From Dermacentor variabilis (Eukaryota; Arthropoda; Arachnida; Ixodida; Ixodidae), in contig NC_134573.1 in assembly GCF_050947875.1 (NCBI RefSeq), positions 71,797,315 to 71,861,314 of the forward strand: 64,000 nucleotides of DNA, given 5' to 3'. The stretch's first letter is position 1, and each line of letters opens with the position of its first letter. The notes beneath the pieces are model-generated. The model made no database searches and was not told the origin of the DNA. It saw nothing but the letters and a program-made list of their open reading frames with translations. Below are positions 24,114 to 34,645 of this stretch, piece after piece. Both the position numbers and the translations under genes were made by a program.

Positions 24114-26849
24114 ATGGCATACAAGTGCAGCTTATGCCAAGCAGTTGCTAAAGCTTTGCCTCAGTTCTTGAAGCATGCATCACTGCACAAAAATGAAAGC
24201 AGCCTTCACATTCGCTGTCCTTTCTCTGACTGCTGCAGAGCGTTTCGGAAAGTGAGTTCCTTGAAGAGCCATATATTTAGATCTCACAAGCGTGATGGTA
24301 TTCCGGCGGCTGTAGTAACTTGCAAGAGCGCATCACTGACCTGCACCATTGATACGTGTATACAGACATGCCGTGATGTCAAGTCCTTATTGAGTCACCT
24401 GAAAGGGCACATCACTGAAGGGAAGAATGTTTCATGCCCCTTTGTTGGTTGTTCACGAATGTTTACAAACAAGTCGACATTTTCCTCCCATATTTCACGA
24501 TGTCACAGGCATGCTTTTCAATCAGGTGTATGCGAGTCTCATTTAGAGGGCACCTCTGCAGAAAGGTGCACCGAAGCACAAGCTAATCTTGAAATGGAGA
24601 GTCATAGTGCTGGCTTGGAGACATGTGCAACTGAGGAACAAAGGAGTGAGGACTGCCACTCAGAGGTTGATAGGAGCAAACAAGAGGTGGCTGAAGGTGT
24701 CATGCACCAAGATTCTGTATGTGCTGATATTACAGAGGCTTTTGGACGTTTCTACCTGCGTCTCCTTTCCGAGAGTATCGTGCCTTCAAGAACAGTTCAA
24801 GTCATTTCTGAGGCAATTTGTGACCTCCATAGCAACAATCTTGACCACATGGCTGATGCATTAAGGAGAAAGATGAAAGATGCGGGCTTGAATGAAGATT
24901 TCATTGAGCTGGCTGTCAAAACTATGCTTGAAAGTGATGTTATTGTTGGCTTGCACAGCAACAGTGGAGCATTTCGGAGCACTTATTCTCGCAGGGAGTA
25001 TTTTCAGAGCAAATTCAATTATGTGCAGCCAGTAGCTGTGCGTCTTGGAAAGAACAAAAACAATCAAGATGCTCATTTTCATTATGTCCCAATAATTGAA
25101 ACGATAAGATCGTTGCTAAGAGATAACTCTGTTCAAGATCAGTGTGTGAATCTGGAAGTTCACGAAGCAGGTGTCTTTAAGGATTTCACTGATGGGAATG
25201 TCTTTCAGTCAATACAACTGTTTCAGGATCACCCTACTGCTTTGCGTTTGATTCTTTTTCAAGATGCTTTTGAAGTGGTAAATCCTTTAGGTTCAGCAAA
25301 GAAGAAGCACAAAATTCTAGCTGTGTATCTGCTGCTTGGAAACCTACGTTCTTGGAACAGAAGTCGTACCTGTGCAGTTCAATTAGTGTTGCTTTGTAAA
25401 GAAAGTGACATTTTGTTCTTTGGACAGGACAAGGTGTTTGCTTCGTTGATTAATGACATCAAAAAGCTAGAAGCTGGCTGCATGTTGGTGGACAGTATTC
25501 CCACATACGGCACTGTGGTGGCAATTCTGGGCGACAATCTAGGCAGCCACAGTATTGGTGGATTCATGGAAAATTTTAGCACAGCCGAATACATCTGCAG
25601 ATTTTGTTTAGTAAAGCGTGAAAACATGTTTGCGAAAACCATTTTTGACAACAGTGAACTAAGAAATGAAGGGAACTACAAAGAGGCAGTGAAGAAACTC
25701 CAGGATGACTCTACCCTTGTTTCGTGCAAAGGCATTAAATTTGATGCTCTGTTTAATGGCCTAAAATACTTTCACGTTTGTGCTCCTGGGCTCCCTCCAT
25801 GTTTAGCGCATGACCTGTTTGAAGGTGTGGTATCATACGATCTTCCATTGATGCTACACTACTTCATCACGAAGCAGCGATGGTTGTCTATTGAAGAACT
25901 GAATAAAAGGATTGTTTCATTCAAGTTCAAAAGAGTGGACGTGAACGACCAGCCAGCTGAGGTTTTTAAGACATTTAAAAAGCTGAGTGGACATGCAATG
26001 CAGAACTGGAATATGCTTCGGTTTTTGCCCTGCTTTCTTTATGACAAGGTGTGCAGAAATGACCCTGTATGGGAGTTAGTGTTGATGCTCACTGAACTTG
26101 TTCAGTTGGCATGCGCTCCAGCAATAAATATGCCCATGATAATGAGACTGAAAGATTTGATAGAAGATTACATTGACCGAAGAACTGAGCTCTTTCCTGG
26201 TACTCCTCTGAAACCGAAGCACCATTACATGGTTCACTATCCCCATCTCATTACTCAGTTTGGACCGCTTATTCGGTTATGGACTATGCGTTGCGAAAGC
26301 AAGCATGGCTATTTTCGCAAGTGCATAAGAAGTGCCCAGAACTTCAAGAACATCACGCTGACACTTGCTGAAAAACACCAGCTTCTTCAGGCATTCAGGG
26401 GGAGTAGCTGCCGTTTTGAAAGAGACTTGGTGATTGACTCCACATTTATATATTGCCCTGGTTTGTTTAATATGGAAGTTCAGGAAGCCATCAAGACTTC
26501 TGGAGTACTAGGAAAAGAATTGTATTGCACATACCAAATTGAATACAGGGGCATCAAGTACAGCAAAGATATGGTCGTGATCTTGGGTCGTGAGGAAAGT
26601 AGGCTGGTGTTTGGTCGGATCATTTTCATTTTATTGCTTGAGAACAAAGTCCTTTTTCTTGTTCATGTCACTTGTTCTGTTTTGGAACCTATGATGATGA
26701 TGTATTTCTTGCCGGGCCCAGAATCTGGGACACTGAAGTGCATTTCCATTCACGACCTTCTAGATTACTATCCGCTTGAGCCATATGATGTCGGCCATCC
26801 AAGAGTCACAGTTGTTGCACTGAAGCATGCAGTTTTAGATTATTGTTAA
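24114..26849 (+). CDS. Zinc-finger protein with Tnp2-like transposase core (911 aa)
   Basis: The protein opens MAYKCSLCQAV and has four C2H2-type fingers at about residues 5-25, 35-58, 77-99 and 108-131. A long C-terminal region follows with the motif series LGDNLGSHSIGGF (D474), CRFC (495-498), HDLFEGV (566-572), KPKHHYMVHYP (around 703) and MRCESKHGYF (E728). This order resembles the Tnp2/DUF4218 region of CACTA transposases and a family of zinc-finger transposon proteins in fish and cnidarians. It probably acts in the nucleus, binding element ends and catalysing transfer; the exact catalytic residues are inferred. I chose the ATG at 24114 because relatives begin with the first finger. An upstream in-frame extension exists without an ATG. 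The ORF is intact. The next gene starts 25 bp downstream. Confidence 0.7.
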   Translation: MAYKCSLCQAVAKALPQFLKHASLHKNESSLHIRCPFSDCCRAFRKVSSLKSHIFRSHKRDGIPAAVVTCKSASLTCTIDTCIQTCRDVKSLLSHLKGHITEGKNVSCPFVGCSRMFTNKSTFSSHISRCHRHAFQSGVCESHLEGTSAERCTEAQANLEMESHSAGLETCATEEQRSEDCHSEVDRSKQEVAEGVMHQDSVCADITEAFGRFYLRLLSESIVPSRTVQVISEAICDLHSNNLDHMADALRRKMKDAGLNEDFIELAVKTMLESDVIVGLHSNSGAFRSTYSRREYFQSKFNYVQPVAVRLGKNKNNQDAHFHYVPIIETIRSLLRDNSVQDQCVNLEVHEAGVFKDFTDGNVFQSIQLFQDHPTALRLILFQDAFEVVNPLGSAKKKHKILAVYLLLGNLRSWNRSRTCAVQLVLLCKESDILFFGQDKVFASLINDIKKLEAGCMLVDSIPTYGTVVAILGDNLGSHSIGGFMENFSTAEYICRFCLVKRENMFAKTIFDNSELRNEGNYKEAVKKLQDDSTLVSCKGIKFDALFNGLKYFHVCAPGLPPCLAHDLFEGVVSYDLPLMLHYFITKQRWLSIEELNKRIVSFKFKRVDVNDQPAEVFKTFKKLSGHAMQNWNMLRFLPCFLYDKVCRNDPVWELVLMLTELVQLACAPAINMPMIMRLKDLIEDYIDRRTELFPGTPLKPKHHYMVHYPHLITQFGPLIRLWTMRCESKHGYFRKCIRSAQNFKNITLTLAEKHQLLQAFRGSSCRFERDLVIDSTFIYCPGLFNMEVQEAIKTSGVLGKELYCTYQIEYRGIKYSKDMVVILGREESRLVFGRIIFILLLENKVLFLVHVTCSVLEPMMMMYFLPGPESGTLKCISIHDLLDYYPLEPYDVGHPRVTVVALKHAVLDYC

Positions 26850-26873
26850 TTTTTTTTCAGCCCAGAGGACTTC

Positions 26874-29800
26874 ATGTCACTTGTTCAGGAGTGGCTTCCA
26901 GCACTCAGCGAGGAGGACTTCATCACCATCAGTCGGAAACTTCAGGAGTTGGGAGTAAAATGTGCAGAACACTTCAGATATCTACAAGAATCAGACTTGG
27001 ACTTCTTAGCCCCTGTGCAAAGACGCATCCTGCTTGAGAAGTTTCAAACCATCAGTGCTGCTCCTGTCCCATCAGGGCAGGGTGGCAGTTGTGCTAAGGT
27101 GACTTCAGATGCCAACTCACAGCTAGATGAATGGGCTGAGAAATTTTGCATCCCTTGGGAAATGTTCCCGCCAAGTTTACTTCAAGCATGCAAAGCACAA
27201 GAAAGGCCTACAAAAACCGATCTGAACCAGATGGTGAGAATGCTGAGTTCTCTCATCCTGCATAAGCATTCAGCGCCTGGCAGACGTAACCTGAGAATAA
27301 TTGCAACAAAAGTTGTGTCAATGTACCCCTCATCATTTCAGGATTTGCTACAGGGTACAGTTGTTGGCACAGGAGTTGAGACATTGATGTGGAAGCTTGA
27401 GAATTGCATCAATAACAAGAAGAGGCCAATTGCACATGTGCTGCCTGCAGAAATTGTTGATGACCCAGACTCCTTCCAGCCACGTCCACGATCTACCCGC
27501 GACTCCTATGGTTGCATAGCATGGCAGCCAGAGTTACCAAGTGGAGAAAGTTTGTTGACACAACGAGAAAAGCAGCAACAGCTTCTTTCTGAGTATGCTA
27601 AAATGCATCCCAACAAGCAGCTTGTCACTCGTTTAATGATTGAGACGTATGCATCACAAAGGCTGACCATTAATCACTCGGGGAGTGTGGCAGAGGTAAA
27701 AAAGAACTGGCCATTTTTGCTTACTGAGGACTGCCTTCTTGAGCATTCCAAGGAGCTACTTGGTAGTGAGGTTTGCCAAAGAATTGGTGCTAGCATGGAA
27801 AGCGTTGGGCTGCGTGTATATCGTTATGCTTATAGCCAGATGAAGCGGCCGAAGGTGAAGAAATGTCTCGAAGAAATTGAACAAGCAAAGAACCGTCTCA
27901 AGAGTGTGACACCAGAACATGAAGGTGCACTTCTTCTCCTCCTTGCCCTCTTTGACGAGGATGAAGAGCTCATCTACAAGACCGTTGAGGCAAGCTCAAA
28001 ATTTTCTCTTCTGCTGCCATCTGGCAGAAAAGTGCTTGTGCATGCAGAATTCGGATGTGCATTGCATATGTCTATAAAAAGTTCCACTCCATATCTGCAT
28101 TCTTTTACTAGCAAAATGTTACATATAGTTAGGGTGGTGGTATTTAAGATCTGCTGTCATAATTTTTATCAGTCTTGAGCTTTGCAGATTTTGTTTATTC
28201 ATGCTAGAGTGCTCTGAAAGACTGGGAGGAGGTATCAGGAAAAATACAGCAGAATGGCACTAATGTATAAATAGTGTTAAGAACTATTCACGCAATATCG
28301 TTCAAGGCCTCATCCTACAGAATATCAGCCTTTGGCATTGTAAGCAAAAGATCACGAGCATGCCCGTGGCAGGGCACTAATGATTGGTTGGTGGATTGTG
28401 TGTTGCGAGACGGCGTGAAATGGCAGTTGGCAGGACCAGCCAGCTCATCTAACTTCATTGAGATGGGAGGTCGAAATGGAAATGGTACTCTATGGGACCT
28501 TCGGATCCCTGTTGAGACACACTACTCCTAAGGCACTTTCTTACGGCTTGGTTAAAGTGGAGCTTCATATCTTTGTTAGTCTCACAAAATGTAGCTTATG
28601 ACTGTATGCTAATGAGTATGTGGGATATATAGCGGCACAAATTGGATTTTAAGGTGAGTAGAAAAGTGCGTGTCACCTATGCGAACAAGGGTCCGCAGAC
28701 AGGAGCCGTTAACAGTCTCGCTATATCCTTTAGGGCATAGCCTTGTCCCCCAAATTTTAGTGGTGATAAAGGTTATATGAAAAATATCTCTTTGGTCTGC
28801 CTTAGTAACAAATATGTTTGTGGCTGCAACCAATAAACGTTTCTATATGGTTTAAAGACGTTTAGCTGATTTCGTGTCAATGTAATTGTGCAGCTAATAC
28901 CAAAATCTGTCTTTAGAACTGTTTTGGCTTTTGCATGTGGTTTATCTTGTCACTTTTGTAATATGACGGATTGCCTGTAATAAAGGAGTAATTTCTCTTT
29001 AGCATCCACGCAAGCACGACAACCTAGCTACGCAGGAAAGCTGTGCAGCTTTCACACAAACTTTGCATTTGAATAAAAATTCTTCCCGGTCGCATATTTG
29101 AACCCAAAACCTTGATGGACTTGCCTAAACATCAGTCTCTCTCATGACCTGTACCTTTGTTCTTTGGGTACTTGACAGGTGCAGCTGAGGGATCATCTGC
29201 TACGTCCAAATATGCTGCATATCTCGTCCATGGTTGAACAAGGTTTTGAAATGAGTGTGAAAAGGCAATTGCTTTGCACAGAGTATGATCATGTACATTC
29301 CGCGGGCGTTGACACAATCTCATTTCTATTTCATGCAGCAAGATATCAGTTTTTGAATGCCTTCCCTCCATCTTGCTTTTCTCATTTTGCAGGAGACCGC
29401 CCATGACGATGACTTGGGAGACATGCCATTGACGCCCATAATATGTATGAAAGGTTAGATTTTGGTATCATTGACCATCTCACGATGTACTAATATTCCT
29501 TTGTTATATTTTTTCTAGGACCAGGTCTCTTTGAGGCAGAAATGTTCACTGTCTGTGTGGATGGTGTTGCTATCTTGACTACTCAGCGGGCTGCAGCTTT
29601 CAAAGTCATGTTTCTCTTATACTTCGTTCTTAACATCGAGTATCCACCTGAAGTGGCTTTGACATTGGAGTTTGTGCAGAGGTGAGGTCTTGTTTTTTTT
29701 ATCTTTCCTGATATGCGTTGGTATTGACCTGTTGCATTTCTTACTTTCGCGCTTATGTTCTGGAAACATTGCTGGTGGGCTGTTTTAAAATTACTGCTTT

Positions 29801-31565
29801 TAGGCCATTACAGAAGGTGAGGAAAACTTTTTTTAAAAAGCTGTGGTTGCTAGCAATTTTAACCCGTTTAAAGCAGACAGTTCAGAGAGGTGCTAGAAAT
29901 ATCTTTATTATTGTTACTGCAGTACCTTGCTATAACATATATCAGAAAAGAGCTATATAAGTACAATTTCAAGGATGAAAACTCGAATCTCATACATCGA
30001 ATAAAAGTCTTGAAACTAAAATTTTCCGAAAACCAAAGTTGGAAGTGCTTGAATATGAAAGTAAAAAACTAAAACAATATACAAAATGTGGTGTATTTCC
30101 TCTTGAATAATTTTGAGACAAAAGCAATTAGCAGGCTTATTCACAAATTTAGTGCTTTCTCGCACCTTTATTCGCCACTATGTTCTGTGCCCAGTGCTCG
30201 TTCCACTTAAGGGAACATTCATGAAAATGTTGAAACACACAATTGCATTTACTGGAAGAAAAAGTATGTGCCTAGATTTTCTTCCGTTCTTAGCAAAGCT
30301 TGTAGTTTTTGTTTGTAAATTTTTTTGCGGCTCATAGAGTGGGTGTTCTATAGACGATGGTGGAGGAGTGCGAGCTTGCTGGGCAGCAAAAAATAACGGT
30401 TGGTGTAACTGACAGGTGGAAGCCGGCAGCCGGCATGGCCGGGCCCTGATTCGCTGTAGGGTTGTGCGACATCACGATACCAAATAACCTGTCCATATTG
30501 GTAGGAGCTGCTAATTCGGGCTTCCAATTTGAGGTGGGAAGATGAAGAGGATCGAGCCCTCCAGGACCTTTGCATCCCGAGTTGGACACGTTATCCCTAG
30601 GCAACACAGTCACGATTGCATAGTTTGGTTAAGGTGGGGCGTTTATGTCCACATCAGGCAGCCTTGCATAATCTGGTAGCTTCCGACTTCGTGGTAATGG
30701 GTATGTGCGAGGTAAGAGGTGCAAAGGAAGGATCAGGAGGGGATACGTTACTGAGGATCCGCCAGGGCAGCCGGCAGACGGGAGCCTTTAACGCTGTCAC
30801 GTCATACCCTTTAACGTGGAGCTTAAGTGTCCCCTATGCTTTTCTGTGTCGGGTGACCTTTTGCATATTGAGGTAGCCTATGACTGTATGCTAATGAGTA
30901 TCTGAGGTAATAGAGGCACAAATTAAAAATTAATAAGTGAGTCGCAAAGTGCATGTACACAAATTGTTCTACAAGAGGAGCCGGCAAACTGGGGCCATTG
31001 ACCTAGTCGCACCATACCCTTAAATGCGGACTTAAGTGTCCTCCATTTATTTCGTTGAAATGCCCGCTTTTATTCTGAAAACAGATAGAAGAATCCAGCA
31101 CTGATTTTAACTTACAAACGAGGCCACAGGGGGAGGCAAAATTTCTTATGCTGTCCAGTGACTTGTGGCTTCTTTCATACATGTTCTGAAACAAGTTGAT
31201 TATTTCCAACTTTGTGCACTCGTCAAAAAAAGCAAGCCAGTTGTTGCACCTCGCTTTCCACTTGTGAGGATTTCTTTGCGGATTTTATTTTTGTTAACAT
31301 TGTAGCCAGTCATCTTGACATTTTTTTTTATTTGTCCAGTCATTGTTTCGAACGGCATCTAAGCTTTGGTAGTACCCATTATTAGCCCAGTAGTATTCTT
31401 GGTACATTAATCCCAGCTCTTTTCTTTTTTTTTGTTTCTTTAAGGGCAATCGCAGGAATCAACCCAGAAAGAAGCACAAAGGCACGACGAACGTCGAAGA
31501 AGCAGTATTGTTTGTCGCCAAAAGTGGCTGCCTTGGCGAATGCCCTGGATCAATACAAGTTCTAA
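26874..31565 (+). CDS. Spliced SAMD3-like transposon-associated protein
   Basis: The first coding block runs from the ATG at 26874 to about 28080. It begins with a SAM-like domain (residues 1-65: a helical SEEDFITISRKL segment, then DLDFLAPVQRRILLEKF). A central region with MVRMLSSLILHKHSAPGRR and a charged helix KCLEEIEQAKNRLKSVTPEH follows. Further exons by splice sites and phase are 28208-28264, 29393-29453 (MPLTPIICMK), 29519-29681 (FVLNIEYPPEVALTLEFVQR) and 31445-31565 (AIAGINPERSTK, stop TAA at 31563). This tail matches the end of SAMD3-like proteins that travel with transposons in other animals. An acceptor at 26859-26860 suggests an upstream exon can also join in frame. The donor of the first block is unresolved; read straight through, that block stops at 28178. 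Confidence 0.65.
28585..28765 (+). repeat. Intronic repeat, copy 1
   Basis: This block contains TATGACTGTATGCTAATGAG, GGCACAAATTGG, AAAAGTGCGTGT and CCGCAGACAGGAGCCGTTAAC in that order. It matches the copies at 30745-30840 (second half only) and 30868-31045. Confidence 0.65.
30745..31045 (+). repeat. Intronic repeat, copies 2 (partial) and 3
   Basis: Copy 2 (about 30755-30832) carries CCGGCAGACGGGAGCCTTTAAC and GAGCTTAAGTGTCCCC. Copy 3 (about 30868-31045) carries TATGACTGTATGCTAATGAG, GGCACAAATT, AAAGTGCATGT, CCGGCAAACTGGGGCC and GACTTAAGTGTCCTCC. The copies are diverged but collinear with copy 1 in another intron of the same gene. Confidence 0.6.
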
Positions 31566-31582
31566 GCTTCAGTTGAGTTCTA

Positions 31583-31588
31583 AATAAA
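31583..31588 (+). promoter_or_regulatory. Polyadenylation signal AATAAA
   Basis: AATAAA lies 18 bp after the stop codon of the SAMD3-like gene. The distance is short but plausible for a compact 3' end, and it supports the terminal exon call. Confidence 0.6.
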
Positions 31589-31779
31589 GAGTAAAATTTG
31601 GAATGTCAAGCTGTTGCCTTTAACTTCGTTAGTGAATATACATCACTCTGGTTATGCTGCTAGCACCATGCATGCGAAGTTAGTGCTGCCCGCGGCTTCT
31701 ATTGCAGATGATGGCACATAAACAGCAAGTATCTAAGTAAAAATATCTACTGAGTTTAGGAGAGAACAGAGCCCATTTT

Positions 31780-32225
31780 TCTTAAATATGGTAATACAGT
31801 TTCGTTAGTACAGGGTTAAAACATGTTTCTGCAATATGACAAGCGCTATATGAACAGAAATATTGTCATTGCAAAATAACTTGTTTAATACTAAATGCAA
31901 GGCAGAGAAAATTTGTGTAGAATTACAGAAAAAGCATTAACAGAAAAATTGTGTGCGATTACAAAATAGCCTGTTATTTGAAACCGTTCTAGGGAAAGAA
32001 AATTTCTGTAGGATAGCAGAAAAAGCATTAACAGAAAAATTGTGTGCAAAAACAGAAAGCCTGTTATTTTAAGAAGATATCAGAAACAAAAAATCTCTAT
32101 AGAAGTACAGAAAAGCAATTCCAGACAATAGCTGCAATATTCCTGGGAAATGGAAAACAGAAAACATACAAGAACAGAACTGTTATGTCACTAAATTTGC
32201 CATGCATTTTCTGTTTTTCTCACCA
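31780..32225 (+). repeat. ACAGAAA-rich subterminal region of the CACTA-like element
   Basis: About ten ACAGAAA-type motifs occur in 450 bp. A 91-bp direct repeat is included: AAAGCATTAACAGAAAAATT is present at 31931 and 32022. Clustered short motifs next to the termini are typical binding sites of CACTA accessory proteins; that role here is inferred. Confidence 0.6.
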
Positions 32226-32229
32226 AATT

Positions 32230-32241
32230 TTTTTTACAGTG
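32230..32241 (-). repeat. Right terminal inverted repeat of the CACTA-like element
   Basis: TTTTTTACAGTG, the exact reverse complement of 18401-18412, followed by TAGAGAAG. Confidence 0.6.
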
Positions 32242-33509
32242 TAGAGAAGAAAAAAAACGACGTAAGAGAATAGATGCTACACAATTCTTTTTCTGCAGCA
32301 GCACCCGCAACACTCCTCCCATTGGCTCAGAGCGGTGTATATGCGTGCCTTAGCCTGCAACGCGGCGGTATGCAGTGTATACAATTCGCTTGGACGATAT
32401 GAGCGTTGAGGCGAGCAGAGTTTACTCTTGGGTAGAGGAATGCGTGTCTCAGTTTACGATAACAGATAGCGACTCGCTGTGGGGCTGTAATAAAGCGCGA
32501 GTCTCGTGCGAGCGGGCATTAGCTCTTAGTTTCCCGGCTTACAAAGCTCAATGGTGTTCACCCGGACTTGAATCGCTATGAATAAACATTAGGATGACGA
32601 TAGCGCAGGCGTCGGCAAGTTTTAGCACGTATTGCGCTGCATTTCTCCGCCACACTAGCTTTCGTTACTTAGAGCACTTGCATAGACGGCCCTGGACGCC
32701 TCAACTCACGAGGAGTTGAGACAATTGCGAGAAGAATGCGGATTCTGGGAATTACGAAAAATAAAAACCAATAAGAGAGAAAGAACACAATCAGTGGGAG
32801 ACACGGAAATAGGTGTATCAAGGACATCGCTCGGTCAGCGACAACGAAAACGGGTGTATCACTACTCCTAGACGTACCGCACTCGAACGACCGGTTCCCT
32901 GATCTTTCTGCTTTTCTTTTCTTCGAGTTCGCGAACAAGCTGCTTCTCGCTCCAGTACGGAGTCCGACTTTGAAATGACAGCGCTATAGTATCAGGAGGA
33001 AGCTTTGCAATTGTGCCAAAAGGGTTGGCTCTTCGTGATCCCCGCAGAGTCGAGTCAGCTGCTTCACCGTGCCCGTTAGTATCCCTTCTTCTTCGAGGCG
33101 CGTCAGTCATTCACAATGATTGCTGCGCCCTTCGGCGTGTCCCAGGCTTGCCCCTTCCCGAGACGGCCGGTTTCTCCGAGTGCAAGTGCAGTCAGGAAAA
33201 GAAACGTGGGACACAGGGTTCTTCATTTTGCACTCTCTCAGTGAACGCGTTTCTTTTCAACTTATTCAGCAGGTATAACCTGATCTCTCGTGCGTTCATG
33301 CTGCGCACGAGAAGAAAAAAAAAAGGATGGACATGTGCCGTAATTAGGGTACTCGTCAAACTATTTCTCCATGTGGCTCGCACAGAAGGTGCGAGCTATT
33401 CCTTACCAAACTCGCTCTCATTTCGGAGAAGTTTCGCGAGGCGTTTAACAACAGTTTGGCAGGAACGCTATACTCTGCATGTAGGGTGTGATTGTACGGA
33501 TGTTCGTAT
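32242..33509. other. Unassigned spacer
   Basis: No supported gene. Short ORFs on both strands around 32870-33540 have no recognisable domains. Confidence 0.35.
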
Positions 33510-33694
33510 AGAATACTGGATATCCCGGCTCTCTCTCTGATCCACATCGCTCTCTTCCAGTACCTTAACGTTAGGCTTAACATTTTCCGTTCCATCGCTC
33601 CTTGCACGGTCGTTCATTTGTTCTCGAGCTTCTTTGTTAACCTCCAAGTTTCTGCCCCATATGTTTGCATCGGTAGAATGTATGCTTTTCTTTT
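33510..33694 (-). mobile_element. RTE/BovB-type LINE, C-terminal fragment
   Basis: The minus strand encodes LPMQTYGAETWRLTKKLENK and then, after a stop and frame change, AMERKMLSLTLRYWKRAMW and IRERAG. These are hallmark phrases from the region after the reverse transcriptase of RTE/BovB elements. Only a short decayed piece remains, and its upstream side is interrupted by the tRNA-like insertion at 33695-33773. Confidence 0.8.
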
Positions 33695-33773
33695 CAGCGG
33701 TAGAAGGTAAAACACCAGACTTCTAATCTGAAGATCGTCAGTTGGAATCTTCGTCCTGCCCGCTACATTTTTC
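33695..33773 (+). mobile_element. tRNA-Arg-like SINE head or pseudo-tRNA
   Basis: The stretch GCGGTAGAAGGTAAAACACC, AGACTTCTAATCTGA (loop like the TCT anticodon arm of tRNA-Arg) and AGTTGGAATCTTCGTCC (degenerate box B) has the order of a tRNA. The acceptor stem does not pair well, so it is not a functional tRNA. It is most likely the head of a tRNA-derived SINE that landed in the BovB fragment. Confidence 0.5.
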
Positions 33774-34029
33774 AGGCTCAGAGTCGCGCGTGGCACCGGT
33801 GAAGGAAATGCTGTAAATAGGAGGCTACAAAAAATCGCGTAGTTTGCCAAGCTGTGAATCACGGTACGCATGTAGTACATCGCAGAAAGACTCGACTTAG
33901 GCGCCCAATTTTTCTATCAGACAATGCGTGAGGTTGCGATATCACTTTCATTAAATCTCTTCAAAAAAAGAAAATTCCTTCTTTTCATTTTCTCTAACTG
34001 CAATTGAACTGCGAGTAAATTGACAACAG

Positions 34030-34535
34030 AAGTGTCCGCGCACTGGTATTATTAAGCATCCGCCTTAAGGCGTCCCATCACACTGTACTACAAAATGATC
34101 TCATTCCTCGACCTATGTAGATACGTATCACACCACATTGATAATCGTCACCGCGGTACAGGCATTTTGTCTTTGTACATTAAATTCAATTTGATATATT
34201 TTCTTCGCCAGACATCAGAACTTTGAAACTACGTTCATAAAGACATTGTTTCAATAAGCGATAACCATGCATTTAACCAAGCATTAGCTAGCATTTCCTG
34301 CTATTGTTTGTCCTATATCTATTCCTTATTATTTGGTCATAGCTTTAACATTTGTTTTAAATTTATATGTTTTATTAGCCATTAGCAAACATTCCATTAA
34401 CCGATACGTTTTTTTTTTTCGCACGTACTTTAACCTATTACCAATTTAATTGTTTCCTGTAGATTGTTCATAACCCTGGCCTCACTCTTATATATGGCAT
34501 TCATGCTATAATAAATAAATAAGTAAATAAATAAA
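34030..34535 (+). mobile_element. CR1-type LINE 3' end
   Basis: Near 34235 the plus strand encodes HKDIVSISDNHAFNQALASI, matching the closing residues of CR1-group LINEs. It is followed by an A/T-rich 3' region and an (AAAT)n tail near 34510-34535. The upstream part is too decayed to follow. Confidence 0.6.
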
Positions 34536-34536
34536 T

Positions 34537-34645
34537 AAATTGGGTGGTTTTGGCGCGTGAAAACCAAGATTTGATTATGAGGCAGGCAGCAGTGGGGGAC
34601 TCCAGATTAATATTCACCGCCTGGGAACTTTAACGGGCCCCCTAT
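34537..34645 (-). mobile_element. Ruka-like SINE, 3' body fragment
   Basis: The reverse complement shows GCCCGTTAAAGTTCCCAGG, GGAGTCCCCCACTGC, GCCTCATAATCAAATCTTGG and GCCAAAACCACCCAATTT, the SINE body and tail order. It sits between two LINE 3' ends. Confidence 0.65.

Larger units (their letters stand above)
18401..32241 (+). mobile_element. Candidate autonomous CACTA/EnSpm-like DNA transposon, 13.8 kb
   Basis: The left end reads CACTGTAAAAAATATC and the right end is TTTTTTTTACAGTG, giving a 12-bp perfect inverted terminus that begins CACTG. Both ends abut TA, compatible with a 2-bp target duplication. ACAGAAA motifs are dense in the last 450 bp and present in the first 230 bp, like the subterminal repeats of CACTA elements. 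Two plus-strand genes sit inside, and the second stops 676 bp before the right end. The 5' half has been enlarged by SINE and MITE insertions. Known of the family: CMC/EnSpm elements start CACTA or CACTG and make short duplications. That the two termini belong together is inference. Confidence 0.6.

Noticed and set aside
29179..29392. Extra exon of the SAMD3-like gene beginning after TTGACAG
   Set aside because: One frame is open, but it does not join the following exon in a sensible way and lacks family similarity. Skipping it gives a better match to the family's C-terminal order.
33695..33773. Functional tRNA-Arg gene
   Set aside because: Box B is degenerate and the acceptor stem does not pair, so a SINE head or pseudo-tRNA is more likely.
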